From Peromyscus leucopus (taxonomy: Eukaryota > Chordata > Mammalia > Rodentia > Cricetidae), in assembly GCF_004664715.2 (NCBI RefSeq), contig NC_051068.1:132080716-132144715 (forward strand): a stretch of DNA of 64,000 bases, given 5' to 3'. Of this stretch, positions 11,069 through 21,844 are shown one piece after another. The position numbers and the translations under genes are program-made. Numbering within the stretch: position 1 is the first letter of the stretch; each line of letters begins with the position of its first letter. The notes under the pieces were generated by a model, which was not told the origin of the DNA, did no database searches, and was given only the letters and a program-made list of their open reading frames with translations.

Positions 11069-11462
11069 GGCTGGTTTTATATCGACTTGACACAACCCAG
11101 AGCCATCAGAGGAGAAGGAGCCTCAGCTGAGGAAATGCCTCCGAAATAGCCAGCTGTACGGCATTTTCTCCATTAGTGATCCATAGGGGAGGGCCCAGCC
11201 CATGGAGGGTGGTGCCATCCCTGGGCTGGTGGTCCTGGGTTCTGTAAGAAAACAGGCTGAGCTAGCCAGCCTGTAAGCAGCACCCCTTCATAGCCTCTGC
11301 ATCAATTCCTGCCTCCAGGACCCTACCCTGCTTGAGTTCCTGTCCTAACTTCAATAATGAACAGCAATATGGACGTATAAACCAAATAAACCCTTTCCTC
11401 CCTAACATGCTTTTTGATCATGGTGTTTTGTCGCAGCAATAGAAATCCCAACTGAGATACCA
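11069..11462 (+). mobile_element. ORR1-type MaLR LTR, sense, nearly full length
   Basis: The canonical ORR1 order is present: 'tcgacttgacacaaccca', 'gaggaaatgcctccgaa', 'ggggagggcccagcccatgg', 'ctgggctggtggtcctgggt', 'cctgcttgagttcctgtcc', the polyadenylation block 'ccaaataaaccctttcctc' and 'atggtgttttgtcgcagcaa'. It lies between two antisense B3 SINEs. Confidence 0.9.
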
Positions 11463-11474
11463 TTTAAGCGGTGT

Positions 11475-11712
11475 CTAGATTCATTTATGTTTACTTTATG
11501 TACATGAGTGTTTTGTCTGTAGGCTTGTGACCAGTGTCTGATACACATGTAGGTGTATCGCGTGTGTGCCTGTGGAGGTCAGAACAGGCACTGGCCCCCC
11601 TCGAGCTAGAGTTAGAGGTGGCTGTGAGCTGCCATGTGGGTGCTGGGAGTTGAACCTGCGTCTTCTGCAAGAGCATCAGGTGCTCTTAACTGCTAAGTCG
11701 TCGCTCCAGCCT
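11475..11712 (-). mobile_element. B3 SINE, antisense
   Basis: 'gtgcctgtggaggtcagaac', 'gagctgccatgtgggtgctg', 'gggagttgaacctgcgtctt' and 'ggtgctcttaactgctaag' show a full-length antisense B3. Confidence 0.85.
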
Positions 11713-11949
11713 TCTTCTCTTTCCTTTTCTTCTTTCTTTCTTTTTCATTATTTAAAACAAATTTTAAGTTTAAATATATTTTGATCCTGTTCTTCCCCTC
11801 CCCTGAATGCAAATTCTCATAAGTGCAGAGCCATCTCTCCAGCCTCCCCTCCACAGCTTAAAAAGAAACCTCCCTGTCCCCTTTAAGGCCTCATCATGCT
11901 GTCACTGCTATAATACAACACAATACAACACACCATCTTTTTTTTTTTT

Positions 11950-12106
11950 TTTAAAGATTTACTTATTATGTATACAATGTCAGAAGAGGACACCAGATCT
12001 CATTACAGATGGCTGTGAGTCACCATGTGGTTGCTGGGAATTGAACTCAGGACTTCTGGGAGATCAGTCAATGCTCTTAACCTCAGAGCCATCTCTCCAG
12101 CCCCTA
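11950..12106 (-). mobile_element. B2/B3-type SINE, antisense
   Basis: 'gatggctgtgagtcaccatg', 'ggttgctgggaattgaactc' and the closing 'gagccatctctccagcccc' mark an antisense B2-superfamily SINE with a T-rich A-tail complement at its left. Confidence 0.85.
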
Positions 12107-12499
12107 CACTGTCTATTTTTAATGCTCTCCTATCCCAAGGGCTGATCATGGTTTCCATGTTTTCAATGCCCTCACTTCTAATAACACTCGTTTCCAAAGG
12201 GTGATTTAGTATCAGATTCCTTTTCAAACCCATGGCTGCTGCTCTCTCCTTTCAACACCACGAACTCTAAAAACAAACTTTTTTAAAGGTGACCACCTAA
12301 ATGTAGATGAGGCACAAGCAGAGAAAGGAAAAAGAGGCAAGAGACAAACCATACACATGTGTGTATGGAATCACCACAGAGAGAAACCGCTGATGTGTAT
12401 AACTGACAATAAAAAAATGAAATCAAGAAACTCTTTCATGTGACGTGGAAACATTAGCAAAATATAATCAACTCAGTCCGTGACACGTTAGCTCCAGAA
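12107..12499. other. single-copy DNA, nothing recognised
   Basis: No repeat or coding signature was recognised. Confidence 0.35.
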
Positions 12500-12772
12500 G
12501 CGCATGAGAGAACTAACAAGAAGTCCGGAGCTGAGGGTAGGCGAGGACCATGACCTTATGAATGGCACAGCTAGAGAGGCCTCCCTAAGAAAGGAACAGC
12601 TGAGCAGAGTGCCAGAGGAAGTGAGGAACTCGCCACACTGCGGTCTGGTGCCCGAGCTCTCCAGACAGAAGAAATCACTGGAGATGCCTGGAGGCTACGG
12701 GAGCCTGGTGGATTCACAATGGCCCCACGTGGCTGGAGTGGAGTAGGCAAGGAGGTCTGGGGAAAAGAACTC
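12500..12772 (+). mobile_element. ancient mammalian repeat (L2-like)
   Basis: 'gaggcctccctaagaaagga', 'acagctgagcagagtgccag' and 'gtggctggagtggagtaggc' match, loosely, the old repeat with the text 'gaggtgacatttgagctgag...ctggagtgg'. The 80-codon frame here is taken as chance. Confidence 0.4.
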
Positions 12773-14225
12773 TTTGTCTAAGACTAGCATGAATCATGTT
12801 GAATCTGCTGAGAGGTCCAGGGAGGCTCAATAAAGGTCAGGGGTCATGGGAGGGACCTCCTGATATGAAGACTAGAAAGTAAAGTCAGGGTATTTGTTTT
12901 GGTCCTATCTTTAGAGGAGGGCAGAGAGGGGTGGGAAGGACCGGACTTGGTGTAGTTAGATCACAGGGTCACAGACCTTTCTGGCATACCATGACTCACG
13001 CTGCTTTTAGACAATAGGCCATTTCCAAAGCCTCTGCCTGGATGAATCTTCTTAACCAACTCCCACCTTTCATGCATTCTGACTGCTCACCAATTGTCTG
13101 AAACAGTCCAAAGTACCACATTGTCCTCTTGAGACGCTCTTATCAGGTCTCTGGTAACTTTAGACGAAATCACAAAAGTCCCTTTTAAAACCAACCCACA
13201 CGTTTTTTTTTCAGAAGTGAAAGACAATTTCCCCATAGCCTTGGGAAGGAGCAGGTCAGAGAAGAGAGGGAGGTAATGTGAAAGGCTCTTGGAATAAAGC
13301 TGCCCTTGGATTGAGAGTTGGGAGGAACCTCAGAAGAATGACTAGGGACTTTCTGGGCCACAAATCACCAAAAGGAAGCATTATTAAACAATGGTTGGTG
13401 GCCCTCTAGATTATCATTCTCTCAAACCTCCTGACACGTTCCTGGTAGAAACTCATTCCCATGAAAAACTTGCTTCCCCGGGCTGGCAATCCACTTTCTA
13501 TGAAGTCAAGAGCCAGTCTGCTTCCCCATCTCTACCCAGTACCAGCTGAACTCTGCTAACCAAAGACCAGACAGCTTGGAAACATCTATTCCCCACATCT
13601 TGCTGTGCCAGAGTATTTTGAACATGGATTAATAAGGGAGAGAAAATAAAATTTTGAGGCATGCCAGGAATTGAGTTGTTGAGTTTCTGAGTCAGCCAGT
13701 GTTCGAACTAATGTCTGCCAACACATGTGTGACAGCTTGAGGTCACCATCAAGGAGCTGAGCTCAGTGGTGACAGACTTCATTGGAATTACTGGAATTTT
13801 CAGGCCTTGTTGTGTGGACCTACTTCACAGGAGAGTCTGATAAAAAAGATTGCCAGAATGATTGCCCAAATTCCAGCCCTATCCTTTCTTCCCTGACCAA
13901 ACTTACTAGTCCCCCGGCTAGTCTGACATCTTTAATGTCTGATTAGCTGCTTTTATGACCCCTCCATGAATGTGAGTTCAGTAGGAGAGAGGATTTATGT
14001 GAGATTTTAGTGAGATATTTGCTGAACAGCTGGCCAATAGTCAGTGCACAGTGGGAAATGGCCATTACTGCAATCTTAGGAACAGGGTATAGGGAACATG
14101 TTTCTCAAACTATCATCCCTTGACCTGGCAGGTAAGAAAACCTGAGTAATGAAAAGATGGTTCTAAACTTCACAGTCTTCTAAAAGAATCTCACTGGCCC
14201 ATGCTATGTTCATGCAATGGCAATT
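12773..14225. other. single-copy block, nothing recognised
   Basis: About 1.45 kb of moderately A/T-rich DNA without long open frames and without recognised repeats. Confidence 0.4.
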
Positions 14226-14226
14226 T

Positions 14227-14228
<2 letters not shown>

Positions 14229-14271
<43 letters not shown>
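14229..14271. repeat. (GT)n microsatellite
   Basis: Uninterrupted GT dinucleotides, 43 bp. Confidence 0.95.
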
Positions 14272-14272
<1 letters not shown>

Positions 14273-14289
14273 ACTTAATTGGGTCACAA

Positions 14290-14480
14290 GTTGTCCAGAT
14301 ATCTAGTCAAACAGTATTCTGGGAATTTCTGTAAAGATGTTTTTGGATAAGATGAACATTTTAGCTGATAGAAAGTAAAGGAGATTGCTATCCTTGATAG
14401 GAGTGATCCTTATCCATTCAGTTCAAAACCTAAACAGAATAAAAAGATTCACCATTCCCTGGATAGGAGAAAATAATCCA
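14290..14480 (+). mobile_element. possible LTR fragment (MLT/ERVL-like)
   Basis: 'acagtattctgggaatttct', 'gtaaagatgtttttggataa', 'tccttatccattcagttc' and 'aacctaaacagaataaaaag' follow a familiar old LTR text in sense. The family is not certain. Confidence 0.4.
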
Positions 14481-14496
14481 TTACTACTGAATTGAG

Positions 14497-14574
14497 GTGC
14501 GTGCGCACACATACACACACACACACACACACACGCACGCACGCACGCACGCACGCACGCACGTGCGCGTGTGT
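14497..14574. repeat. alternating purine-pyrimidine tract, (AC)n(ACGC)n, 78 bp
   Basis: Every step alternates purine and pyrimidine from 'gtgcgtgcgcac' through the AC and ACGC runs to 'acgtgcgcgtgtgt'. The ends are partly complementary (GTGCG...CGCAC type). Confidence 0.9.
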
Positions 14575-14901
14575 TTAGAAAAATAAATGATTGAGGGGAA
14601 GCCTGAAAACATCCATATCTTCAAATGAAATAAGACAGAAAGGTTAAGAAAAAATTCATCTGTGGCCGTTGAACAAAATCAGTATGTTGATGAGGTTGCT
14701 GGTCAGTGGCTCCAAACTCTACTGAATGGGGGCTTCAAAAAAAAAAAAGCAGTATAAGGTTTGGAGTAGAAGCAGAGGAGAGGTTCCTGTTCTCCAGAAG
14801 CCAAGAAAGCAGCCTTCATGTGAGTAGAATTGTGTTAGCTTTGACAGAAGACAGTGGTTCATCCAGGAGGAAGGTTTTCCTTGCCAAATCCTACTGGTCT
14901 C

Positions 14902-15269
14902 TGCTGTGAGATGTCTTTCTGTAGGCTGTGAATATGTGTTGCTCTGATTAGTTGACAAATAAAGCTGCATTGGCCTATGGCAAGGCAGCTTAGAGGTTGG
15001 CAGAAATCCAAGCAGATAGACAGGAAGAGAAAGAAGAGGCAGAGAGACCAGCCTGCCACCCAAGGAACAACATGCCAGCAGACCGGTAAGCCATGAAACA
15101 TGTGGCAAAACATAGATTAATAGAAAAGGGTTCATTTAAGTTATAAGAGCTAGCTAGCAAGAATCCTGTCATATGCCATGCAATTGGTAATTAATATAAG
15201 CCTCTGTGTGTTTATTTGGGTCTGAGTGGCTGCGGGACTGGGTGGGACACAAGAAAACTTCCAACTACA
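14902..15269 (+). mobile_element. solo ERV LTR, family A, exact 6-bp TSD
   Basis: It starts TGCTGTGAGATG and ends CCAACTACA, with ggtctc at 14896-14901 and 15270-15275. Shared family A landmarks are 'gttgctctgatt', 'ataaagct', 'gcaaggcagct', a TATA-like 'agttataagag' and 'gtaattaatataag'. No internal sequence is present. Orientation is set by the TATA-like and polyadenylation-like blocks. Confidence 0.85.
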
Positions 15270-15275
15270 GGTCTC

Positions 15276-15843
15276 CATTACAAGTAAACCAAACATGCAG
15301 AGTAGTTTTGACCATCATAGCTCAGTTATTCTAGGCAGTTCTGTCTGGTGAGACGAACTAATGTCAGCTCAGGACTGTGTTGAGGCTTGCTACTTGGTTT
15401 ATTGATTTCATTTCCCTGAATACGCTAGCCTCTTCCAAAATGGCCATAGACAACTTTCACCAATGAAAGGGGTTTATAAATGCCAACAAAAGATAGCAAA
15501 GGAACCCCAAATCTACCACTGAACATGTGATTTCTCCCAAATCAAATGTTACTGCAGTGGCCAGCTTACATCTAAAGCCCTGTTGCCATTTGAGATGAAA
15601 ACCCCATCCTACTGGAGAGACAGGTCTCTAAAGACTAGAAGCAAGACCTAAGCAAAGCAAGGCCAAAGATATGAGTTCTTCAAAGCTCCTGAAAGCCAGT
15701 GTTCTTGGTCACAAAATCTGAAAAGAAATCCTAGCAAATCCAGGTTCTGTGCCACCCCTGGATGTGAGGTTCATGGGACACCTGAAGTGGCTTTTCACCA
15801 CAAATGCATCACAGGAAAGGAAGCATTTCCTTTTTGTAGTAAG
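15276..15843. other. single-copy DNA, nothing recognised
   Basis: It lies between two family A LTRs of opposite orientation. No repeat or gene was recognised. Confidence 0.35.
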
Positions 15844-15849
15844 CTTTCT

Positions 15850-16191
15850 TGTTGGACTTTCTTGGACCACCAGCCCGCAAATAATGACACAGAGACTTAT
15901 TATTAATTATGAAAGCTTGGCCTTAGCTTAGGCTTTTCCCCAACTAGCTCTTATAACTTAAATTAACCTGTCTGTCTCTATTAATCTACATTCTGCCACA
16001 TGGCTCAGTTACCTCTGCTCTGTACCATATATCCGACTTCTTCTGAGTCTCCAGTTTCTCTCTGTGCGCCTATATTCCTCTTCCTCTTCCTTTCTCTCCC
16101 CAGAAATCCCACCTATCCTCTCCTGCCTAGCTATTGGCCATTCACCTTTTTATTACACCGGTCACCGCAACACATCTTTACACAGTGTACA
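15850..16191 (-). mobile_element. ERV LTR, family A, antisense, missing about 14 bp of its 5' end
   Basis: It starts TGTTGGACTTTC on the plus strand and contains 'ttattattaattatgaaagc', 'gctcttataacttaaatt' and 'gcctagctattggccattca'. It stops at 'acacagtgtaca', so the expected terminal CCCACAACA of this family is absent and the next LTR begins at once. Confidence 0.75.
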
Positions 16192-16543
16192 TGTAAGCAG
16201 ACTTTTATGTCCCGCCAGCCTGCTCTCTTATATTAATTATAAATTATTGGCTGAGAGCTTAGACTTGTTTTTAACTAGCTTTAATAACTTAAATTGACCC
16301 ATTTCTAGTCATCTATGTGCTTCCCCGAGGCTCATTTACTTCGTCTATGTATTTTTCACGTTGCTTCTTCCTAGTCTGTCAGGTAATTCCTGAGAATCCT
16401 CCTCCTCCTCCTTCTTCTAAGCATTCTCTTAGTCTGGTTCTCCCACCTAACCTTATCTTGCCTAGCTATAGACCAGTCAGCTTCTTTATTAAACCAATCA
16501 CAGCGACATATGTTCACACAGTGTACAGGAATATCCCACAACA
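16192..16543 (-). mobile_element. ERV LTR, family A, antisense, abutting the previous one
   Basis: It begins TGTAAGCAGACTTTTATG and ends 'aggaatatcccacaaca'. Landmarks 'ttaattataaattattggct', 'taacttaaattgacccattt' and 'aaccaatcacagcgacat' match the other antisense copies. Outer flanks match only 4 of 6 bases (ctttct and cctttt), so a joint TSD is doubtful. Confidence 0.75.
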
Positions 16544-16549
16544 CCTTTT

Positions 16550-17935
16550 GACTCCCAGGATGGTCAAGGGCCATCAGAACAAGAAGATAAGAGATAGCGG
16601 AAGGCACAAAGTGATCAGGTGCAGCGCTGGGACTTCAAGGGCACAAAGGGGAGAGTCTGGGAGTGCTGAGCTCGAAGGAAGATACCTGAGCTTCCCAGAT
16701 CTCAGCCTTGGGTCTTGTGACTCAAAGGTCTTCCTGAAGAGCATGGGCAGTGCCCCCTTGACACCCAATGGCCAGTATTAAGATGGCTGGTGGGATTCAG
16801 ATACTAGTGAATGGTGGGATCGGAAGAGGTCAGATTCCACACGCTGTGAAGGAGTGGCGTCTCAACACTGGTGGAGCCCAAACACCCACTGTCTTTGGCT
16901 CAGTCTTACACTGCCGGAATTCGTCTCTCAGATGGAATCCTGTAGCTCTTGCTGAAGCTGCTCAGCAGTGCTGTTATTTCCTACTATGACAGCGATTCAA
17001 GTGCATATGGCCAGGGGTCAGCCACGGAAACACAAATTTAATATCCCATTTAAATTTTGTCTTTACCTTCTCTGCTAATTTAATATACCATTTTCAAGCT
17101 AGCCTTAGCTTTAAACAGAAATATAACTTCACTCCTATTCTATAGAAAACAAATAAAAATACTGTTGAAGATTAAATAAACATATCCACAGCCAATTCAA
17201 GCACATTCTCACTGTTTTAGTTTTTTTGAACATATTCACTTTTAGCAAGTATATCAGCTATGCACTGACTAGAGTCTAATGCTTTGGCATACTTTAGCCA
17301 TGGATTGCTCAACACTTAAGTGATAAAAGGAAAACAACCCTGCTGGTATGATGGGAGTTGTCTTTGCATGTCTCAGCTGTCCATACCCCCAAATCAGGAA
17401 CTGCAAAGTAAAAAGGACTTTATGGTGTGTGGGGGGGGGGGCTCTCGGGTTGCTTCGAAGATGTGGCTTCAACAGTTCTAAAGACAGGAGAACTGGGAGT
17501 TCCTAGAGAACACTGAATATTGAGATGAAGCAGCCACCAAACTGACTGCAAGATAAAGATTTAAAAGAGAGGGAGACTGTGTGAGCAGAATGGAAATGTT
17601 CTCGAGACTCAGGTACAACGTAATCATTCAGTTGTTCTGGTCATTCAAGATGTCTCTTGCCAAAGGGTGGGGGAGACCAAAGTTCATGTCCTAGGCAAGC
17701 AGAGTTCTGCTTCCACAATGGCCTCAGACTCTGTTTTGAGAAGCTTTTTCAATGATGCTTTCATCATACTTTTCTATTTTCAAACAAATTTATACTGCTG
17801 TGAATAAAGGCAGGAATCATTGTCTTATTTTCCTTTTCTGCAACTAAATGTAATCTGGTGTTCTTTGAACCCCCATAGCACATAGCTTTTCAATTCAGGG
17901 CAAAGTCAGCAAACCCTGGACTGAAGAGGTGGATC
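16550..17935. other. single-copy block, nothing recognised
   Basis: About 1.4 kb without clear repeats apart from a ten-G run near 17431. No convincing open frame. Confidence 0.4.
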
Positions 17936-17948
17936 ATTTAGTAAAATA

Positions 17949-18133
17949 GGCTGGAGAGAGAGCTCAGAGGTTAAGAGCCCTGGCTGCTCTTCCAGAGGTC
18001 CTGAGTTCAATTCCCAGCAACCACATGTGGTTTATAACCATTTGTAATGAGATCTAGTGCCCTCTTCTGGCCTGCAGGGATACATGGAGGCAGAACACTG
18101 TATCGATAATAATAATAAAAAAAAACAAACAAT
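17949..18133 (+). mobile_element. B2 SINE with 11-bp TSD, tail hit by a B1
   Basis: 'ggctggagagagagctcag', 'ggctgctcttccagaggtcc', 'gagttcaattcccagcaacc' and 'gccctcttctggcctgcag' are B2. The sequence ttagtaaaata at 17938-17948 recurs exactly at 18339-18349, beyond the following B1, so the two SINEs share one outer duplication. Confidence 0.9.
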
Positions 18134-18338
18134 GCCGGGCGGTGGTGGCGCACGCCTTTAATCCCAGCACTCGGGAGGCAGAGCCAGGCGGATCTCTGTG
18201 AGTTCAAGGCCAGCCTGGACTACCAAGTGAGTCCCAGGAAAGGCACAAAGCTACACAGAGAAACCCTGTCTCGGAAAAAAATCAAAAAAACAAAAAAAAA
18301 AACAAACAACAATAACAACAAAACAAAACAAAAAATAG
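18134..18338 (+). mobile_element. young B1 SINE in the B2 A-tail
   Basis: Full sense B1 from 'gccgggcggtggtggcgcac' to 'agaaaccctgtctcgg', then a long A-rich tail. The A-rich motif with acaaacaa occurs on both sides (about 18117-18132 and 18293-18309), consistent with its own TSD in the B2 tail. Confidence 0.9.
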
Positions 18339-18384
18339 TTAGTAAAATACCTAGCATTGCAAATGTGTAACTGAGGTTACACCC

Positions 18385-18621
18385 CCAGGCTGCACCTAAA
18401 ATCCATTGTAGATGTGCACACCTGTGATCCCAGGACAGGCAGGGCAGAAACAGAAGGATCCCTGGTGCTTGCTGCCCAGCCAACCTATCCAATTAGTGAG
18501 TTGCAGGTTCAGGGAGAGATCCTGTCTCAAAAAATAAAGTGAGGAGCAATTGAGGAAGACACCCAACACCAATCTCTAACTTCTATATGTACATGCGCAC
18601 ACATGTATACATACCAACACA

Positions 18622-18626
<5 letters not shown>
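18385..18626 (+). mobile_element. B4/RSINE-type SINE
   Basis: 'cacacctgtgatcccagg', 'tgcttgctgcccagccaac', 'agagatcctgtctcaaaaaa' and 'gagcaattgaggaagacacc' match the ID-B1 chimeric B4 family, ending in a CA microsatellite. Confidence 0.75.

Positions 18627-18671
<45 letters not shown>
18627..18671. repeat. (CA)n microsatellite, B4 tail
   Basis: About 45 bp of CA repeat directly after the B4 3' end. Confidence 0.95.
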
Positions 18672-18675
<4 letters not shown>

Positions 18676-19190
18676 TTAAATAAAATAAGAAATAAGAATT
18701 GATTGACATTGACCCACAGAAAACACCTCTAGATTTAGGATGAAGGAGAGCCTCTCCAAACCATAGAGGTCATCACTCTACTCTTTCCTGAGACCCAGGG
18801 GTCAGTCCCCATTCTTGTGCTACCTCAGAGGCTCTGACCTTGGCCATTGGTGAGACGGAATTTGCTCATCTCCCTGGATGGATCTGAGAAGATCATCCCA
18901 GACCCCTGGGTGATCTTCACCTAAGGAAACACAGAGTATACAGTGCCACCTTTCAGTGACCCTTGCTCATGGAGTGACTGGATGAGAAAAGTCCCTAAAT
19001 CCTTCCTCTTCACTTTGGAATGTATCTTATTCTTTCCAGATGTTTTTCCTAATAACAGAGCTTGATTTGTTCTAAGGGTGAGTCCACATTCCCTCAGCAC
19101 AGAGTGAACAATGGGGAGATGATCCAGACATGAGCAGGGAAGCAGGGTATTGGGGCATAAAATAACTTTTTGCTGGGTGGGCTCAAGGTT
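18672..19190. other. single-copy DNA, nothing recognised
   Basis: It lies between the B4 tail and the L1 ORF2 relic. Nothing was identified. Confidence 0.35.
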
Positions 19191-19877
19191 GATAATATTA
19201 TCGTGATGACATATAACTTGAAAGAAGAAATAAAACTGTCTTCACTTTCCAAGGACATGCTGCCTCATTATCACATACATAATCTCAAATAATCCAAAAG
19301 GCAAAAGACAATCAAGCAAATAAAAAATATTCTTGAATAATGGTTCAGAAAGGTTTCAGCACACAAAATCAACACACACAAATAATGTTTCTATATAACA
19401 TCAAAGACCATGTGGACACAAAAGCCAACACATACTACCATTTACAGTGTCCCCCAATAAAATTTGCAGGTAGAATTCCAACAAAACGTGTACCTTTCTG
19501 TTGAAAACCACAGAAAGACAAAAGAAATAAAGAAAGTTGTAAATAAATAGAAAAATATACTATGTTCACTGACTGGAACACTCAACACAGGAAAGATATC
19601 AATTCTCCTGAAGTTACTCTGTCCAACATAACTCCTGTCAAAATCCCAGCAAGAATTTTTGCAGACTTAGATAACATTATTATTGAATTTCTATGGAAAA
19701 TTAGCAGGATTAGAATAGTTGAAAAAATGTTTGGAAGAGAAAAACAAAGGGATAAATCATTCCATCTAAGTTATACTATATCATATCACTATGATGATAA
19801 GGAAAATGTACACAGTGAAAGGACAGGTAGAACTGTGGAGCAGAACAGAAATCCACCTACACAGATGACTGATTTTT

Positions 19878-20888
19878 TCTTTTCTTTTTGGGATTACATT
19901 ATAATCACAACATTTCTCCTTTCCCTTCCTTCCATCTAAACTCTCCCAAATACCCCTCCTTGCTCTCTTTTCAATTCATTCCCTCTTTTTACATTAAATT
20001 GTTATTATATGTATCTATTTGTATTCCTAAATGTAACCCCCTCAGTCTGCATAATGCTGGTCATGTGTATGTTCTCATGGCTTACCATTTATATATGTAT
20101 ATACATTGGTTAACTAACTGAGGTACTCTTAGCAGGAGAAGACTATTTCCGAGCATTCCTTAGTTGTCTGTAGTTCTTTGTGTAGATGGAAACTATTACA
20201 GAAAATCACAACCTATCAAATGCAGAGTTGTGAAGTTCAGTCCCACTGAATGTATCTGCAAAATACTCCCACAACTATGTGCTGTGGGTTGGTCTGTATG
20301 GCAAATGTGTTGCTCTGATTGGTCAATAAATAAAATACTGATTGGCCAGTGGCAAGGCAGGAAGTATAGGCGGGACTAACAGAGAGGAGAAAAGAAAGAA
20401 CAGGAAGGCAGAAGAAGTCACTGCCAGCTGCCACCAGGACAAGCATCATGTGAAGATGCCGGTAAGCCACGTGGCAAGGTATAAATCTATGGAAATGGAT
20501 TAATTTAAGCTATAAGAACAGTTAGCAAGAAACCTGCCACGGCCATACAGTTTGTAAGCAATATAAATCTCTGTGTTTACTTGGTTGGGACTGAGCGGCT
20601 GTGGGACTGGTGGGTGACAAAGATTTGTCCTGACTGTGGGCAAGGCAGGAAAACTCTAGCTACAACTATGGTTCAGGGAACATTGCAGAAGAAGGATCGG
20701 AAAGACTCTAGGAGCTAGAGAACCAGGAAATTAGCTGTGAGACTGTGTCTCCTAGTGATGTCAGAAGCTACATGCATGAAGTCTCACCAGTATGACTGCA
20801 CCTCCCCCCAACATGAGCTTATCAAGACAACAACAGTTATGCCAAAGGGATGAGGGAGAGCCCATGAGGCCTCAACCCTACACAAAGT
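19878..20888 (-). mobile_element. rodent L1 3'UTR insertion with 5' inversion (twin-priming), 12-bp TSD
   Basis: The left part (19878-20185) reads as the antisense L1 3'UTR starting from a T-rich tail. The right part (20186-20888, minus the LTR) reads as the next upstream L1 3'UTR segment in the opposite orientation. The junction motif is ctttgtgtag at 20176-20185, repeated inverted as ctacacaaag at 20878-20887. tgactgattttt flanks the whole unit exactly at 19866-19877 and 20889-20900. Confidence 0.8.
20280..20664 (+). mobile_element. solo ERV LTR, family A, exact 6-bp TSD, inside the inverted L1 piece
   Basis: It starts TGCTGTGGGTTG, ends CTAGCTACA, and is flanked by actatg at 20274-20279 and 20665-20670. 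A TATA-like 'aagctataagaacag' sits in the usual place. The L1 text continues in register across it. Confidence 0.88.
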
Positions 20889-21169
20889 TGACTGATTTTT
20901 GACCAACAGCAAAACAAAGTCAACAGAGGAAAAGCATTATAGGATGGCAGGGATTTTGACCCATGTCTTTCCTCTTACATAAAATTAACTCAAAGTGTAC
21001 CATAAATATAAATATACAGTGTGACTGTAAAAAGTTTATGAGAAAAATATAGAAAAATAATACTTGGGATCAGGAATAGTGAATAATTTTTAAACACAAC
21101 ACTAAAACTATAATCAATAAAAGAAAAAAGGATTAACTGTCCTTTCTTGAAGTCAAAATGGACCCTGTA

Positions 21170-21250
21170 GGACTGGGGTGAAACTCTGTAGAGCTCTGAC
21201 CTAGAATGTTCAGGGCCCGGGATTCAGTCCCAGCTCTGCAGTGTCCTGTG
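21170..21250 (+). mobile_element. possible ID/B4-like tRNA-derived SINE
   Basis: 'ggactggggtgaaactctgt', 'agagctctgacctagaatg' and 'gggattcagtcccagctctg' resemble an ID-type body with box A- and B-like parts, much diverged. Confidence 0.4.
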
Positions 21251-21374
21251 GAGGGAAGGAGAGAGGTGAGGAGAGCAGAGGGAGAGAGTGTGCATACTAC
21301 AGACTGCTAGAGAGCATCAGCAGCCACACATGACAGAGGACTCACATCCACAAAGACCTCTCAAAGCTCCTTCT

Positions 21375-21427
21375 TGGTGGTGGTGGTGGTGGGGCGGCGG
21401 CGGCGGCGGCAGCGGCGGCGGCAGCGG
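21375..21427. repeat. (GGT)n/(GGC)n trinucleotide tract
   Basis: GGT triplets pass into GGC with a few AGC units. It reads as poly-Trp/Gly in one plus frame and poly-Ala/Pro on the minus strand. No SINE surrounds it, unlike the tract at 5924. Confidence 0.92.
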
Positions 21428-21844
21428 GAGGGAGCATGTTGTAACTGCAAAAGTGTATCACCAGGAAGAGCTTTGTGGTGCTGGAGAGATCCATCTTCAT
21501 TTTAGTGGCTGTTATGACTTTACACATGATAAAATTGCTGGACTCTATGAAAAACTAGCAAAATCTGAATGGGGCCTGCATTGTATTAATGTCGCTTTCT
21601 TGAGAAAAGTAGGTGCAGGGTACACAGGACCTGCTTGTGCTGGCTACCCTGTATACTTTTGCCTATTAATTAATTCTAATGAAATTACTTTAAAAATTGA
21701 ATTGTTACCTACAGGGCCATCCCAGTGGAGCAGCTCATAACTCAGGTGCAGCTCTCGTGTCCCACTCCAGACAGCGGCTCTTCCAGGGACTAGAGTTTGC
21801 ATTTCTTTGGGACCTCCACATTCTGACCACAGACCAGTGTTTCT

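Larger units (their letters stand above)
19195..21125 (+). pseudogene. decayed L1 ORF2 fragment hosting two later insertions
   Basis: In the plus frame around 19562-19860 the peptide has the ORF2-like 'VKIPARIFADLDNIIIEFLW' followed by 'NRNPPTQMTDFF', the region between the reverse-transcriptase and C-terminal parts of L1 ORF2p. After the 19878-20888 insertion the ORF2 text resumes ('tgactgatttttgaccaac', 'cataaaattaactcaaagtg', 'aaatataaatatacagtgtg'). Many stops and indels make it a dead L1. Confidence 0.75.

Noticed and set aside
14719..15135. 138-codon minus frame
   Set aside because: It runs antisense through a family A LTR and the A-run next to it.
16317..16781. 154-codon plus frame
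   Set aside because: More than half lies in the antisense family A LTR. The remainder has no known similarity.
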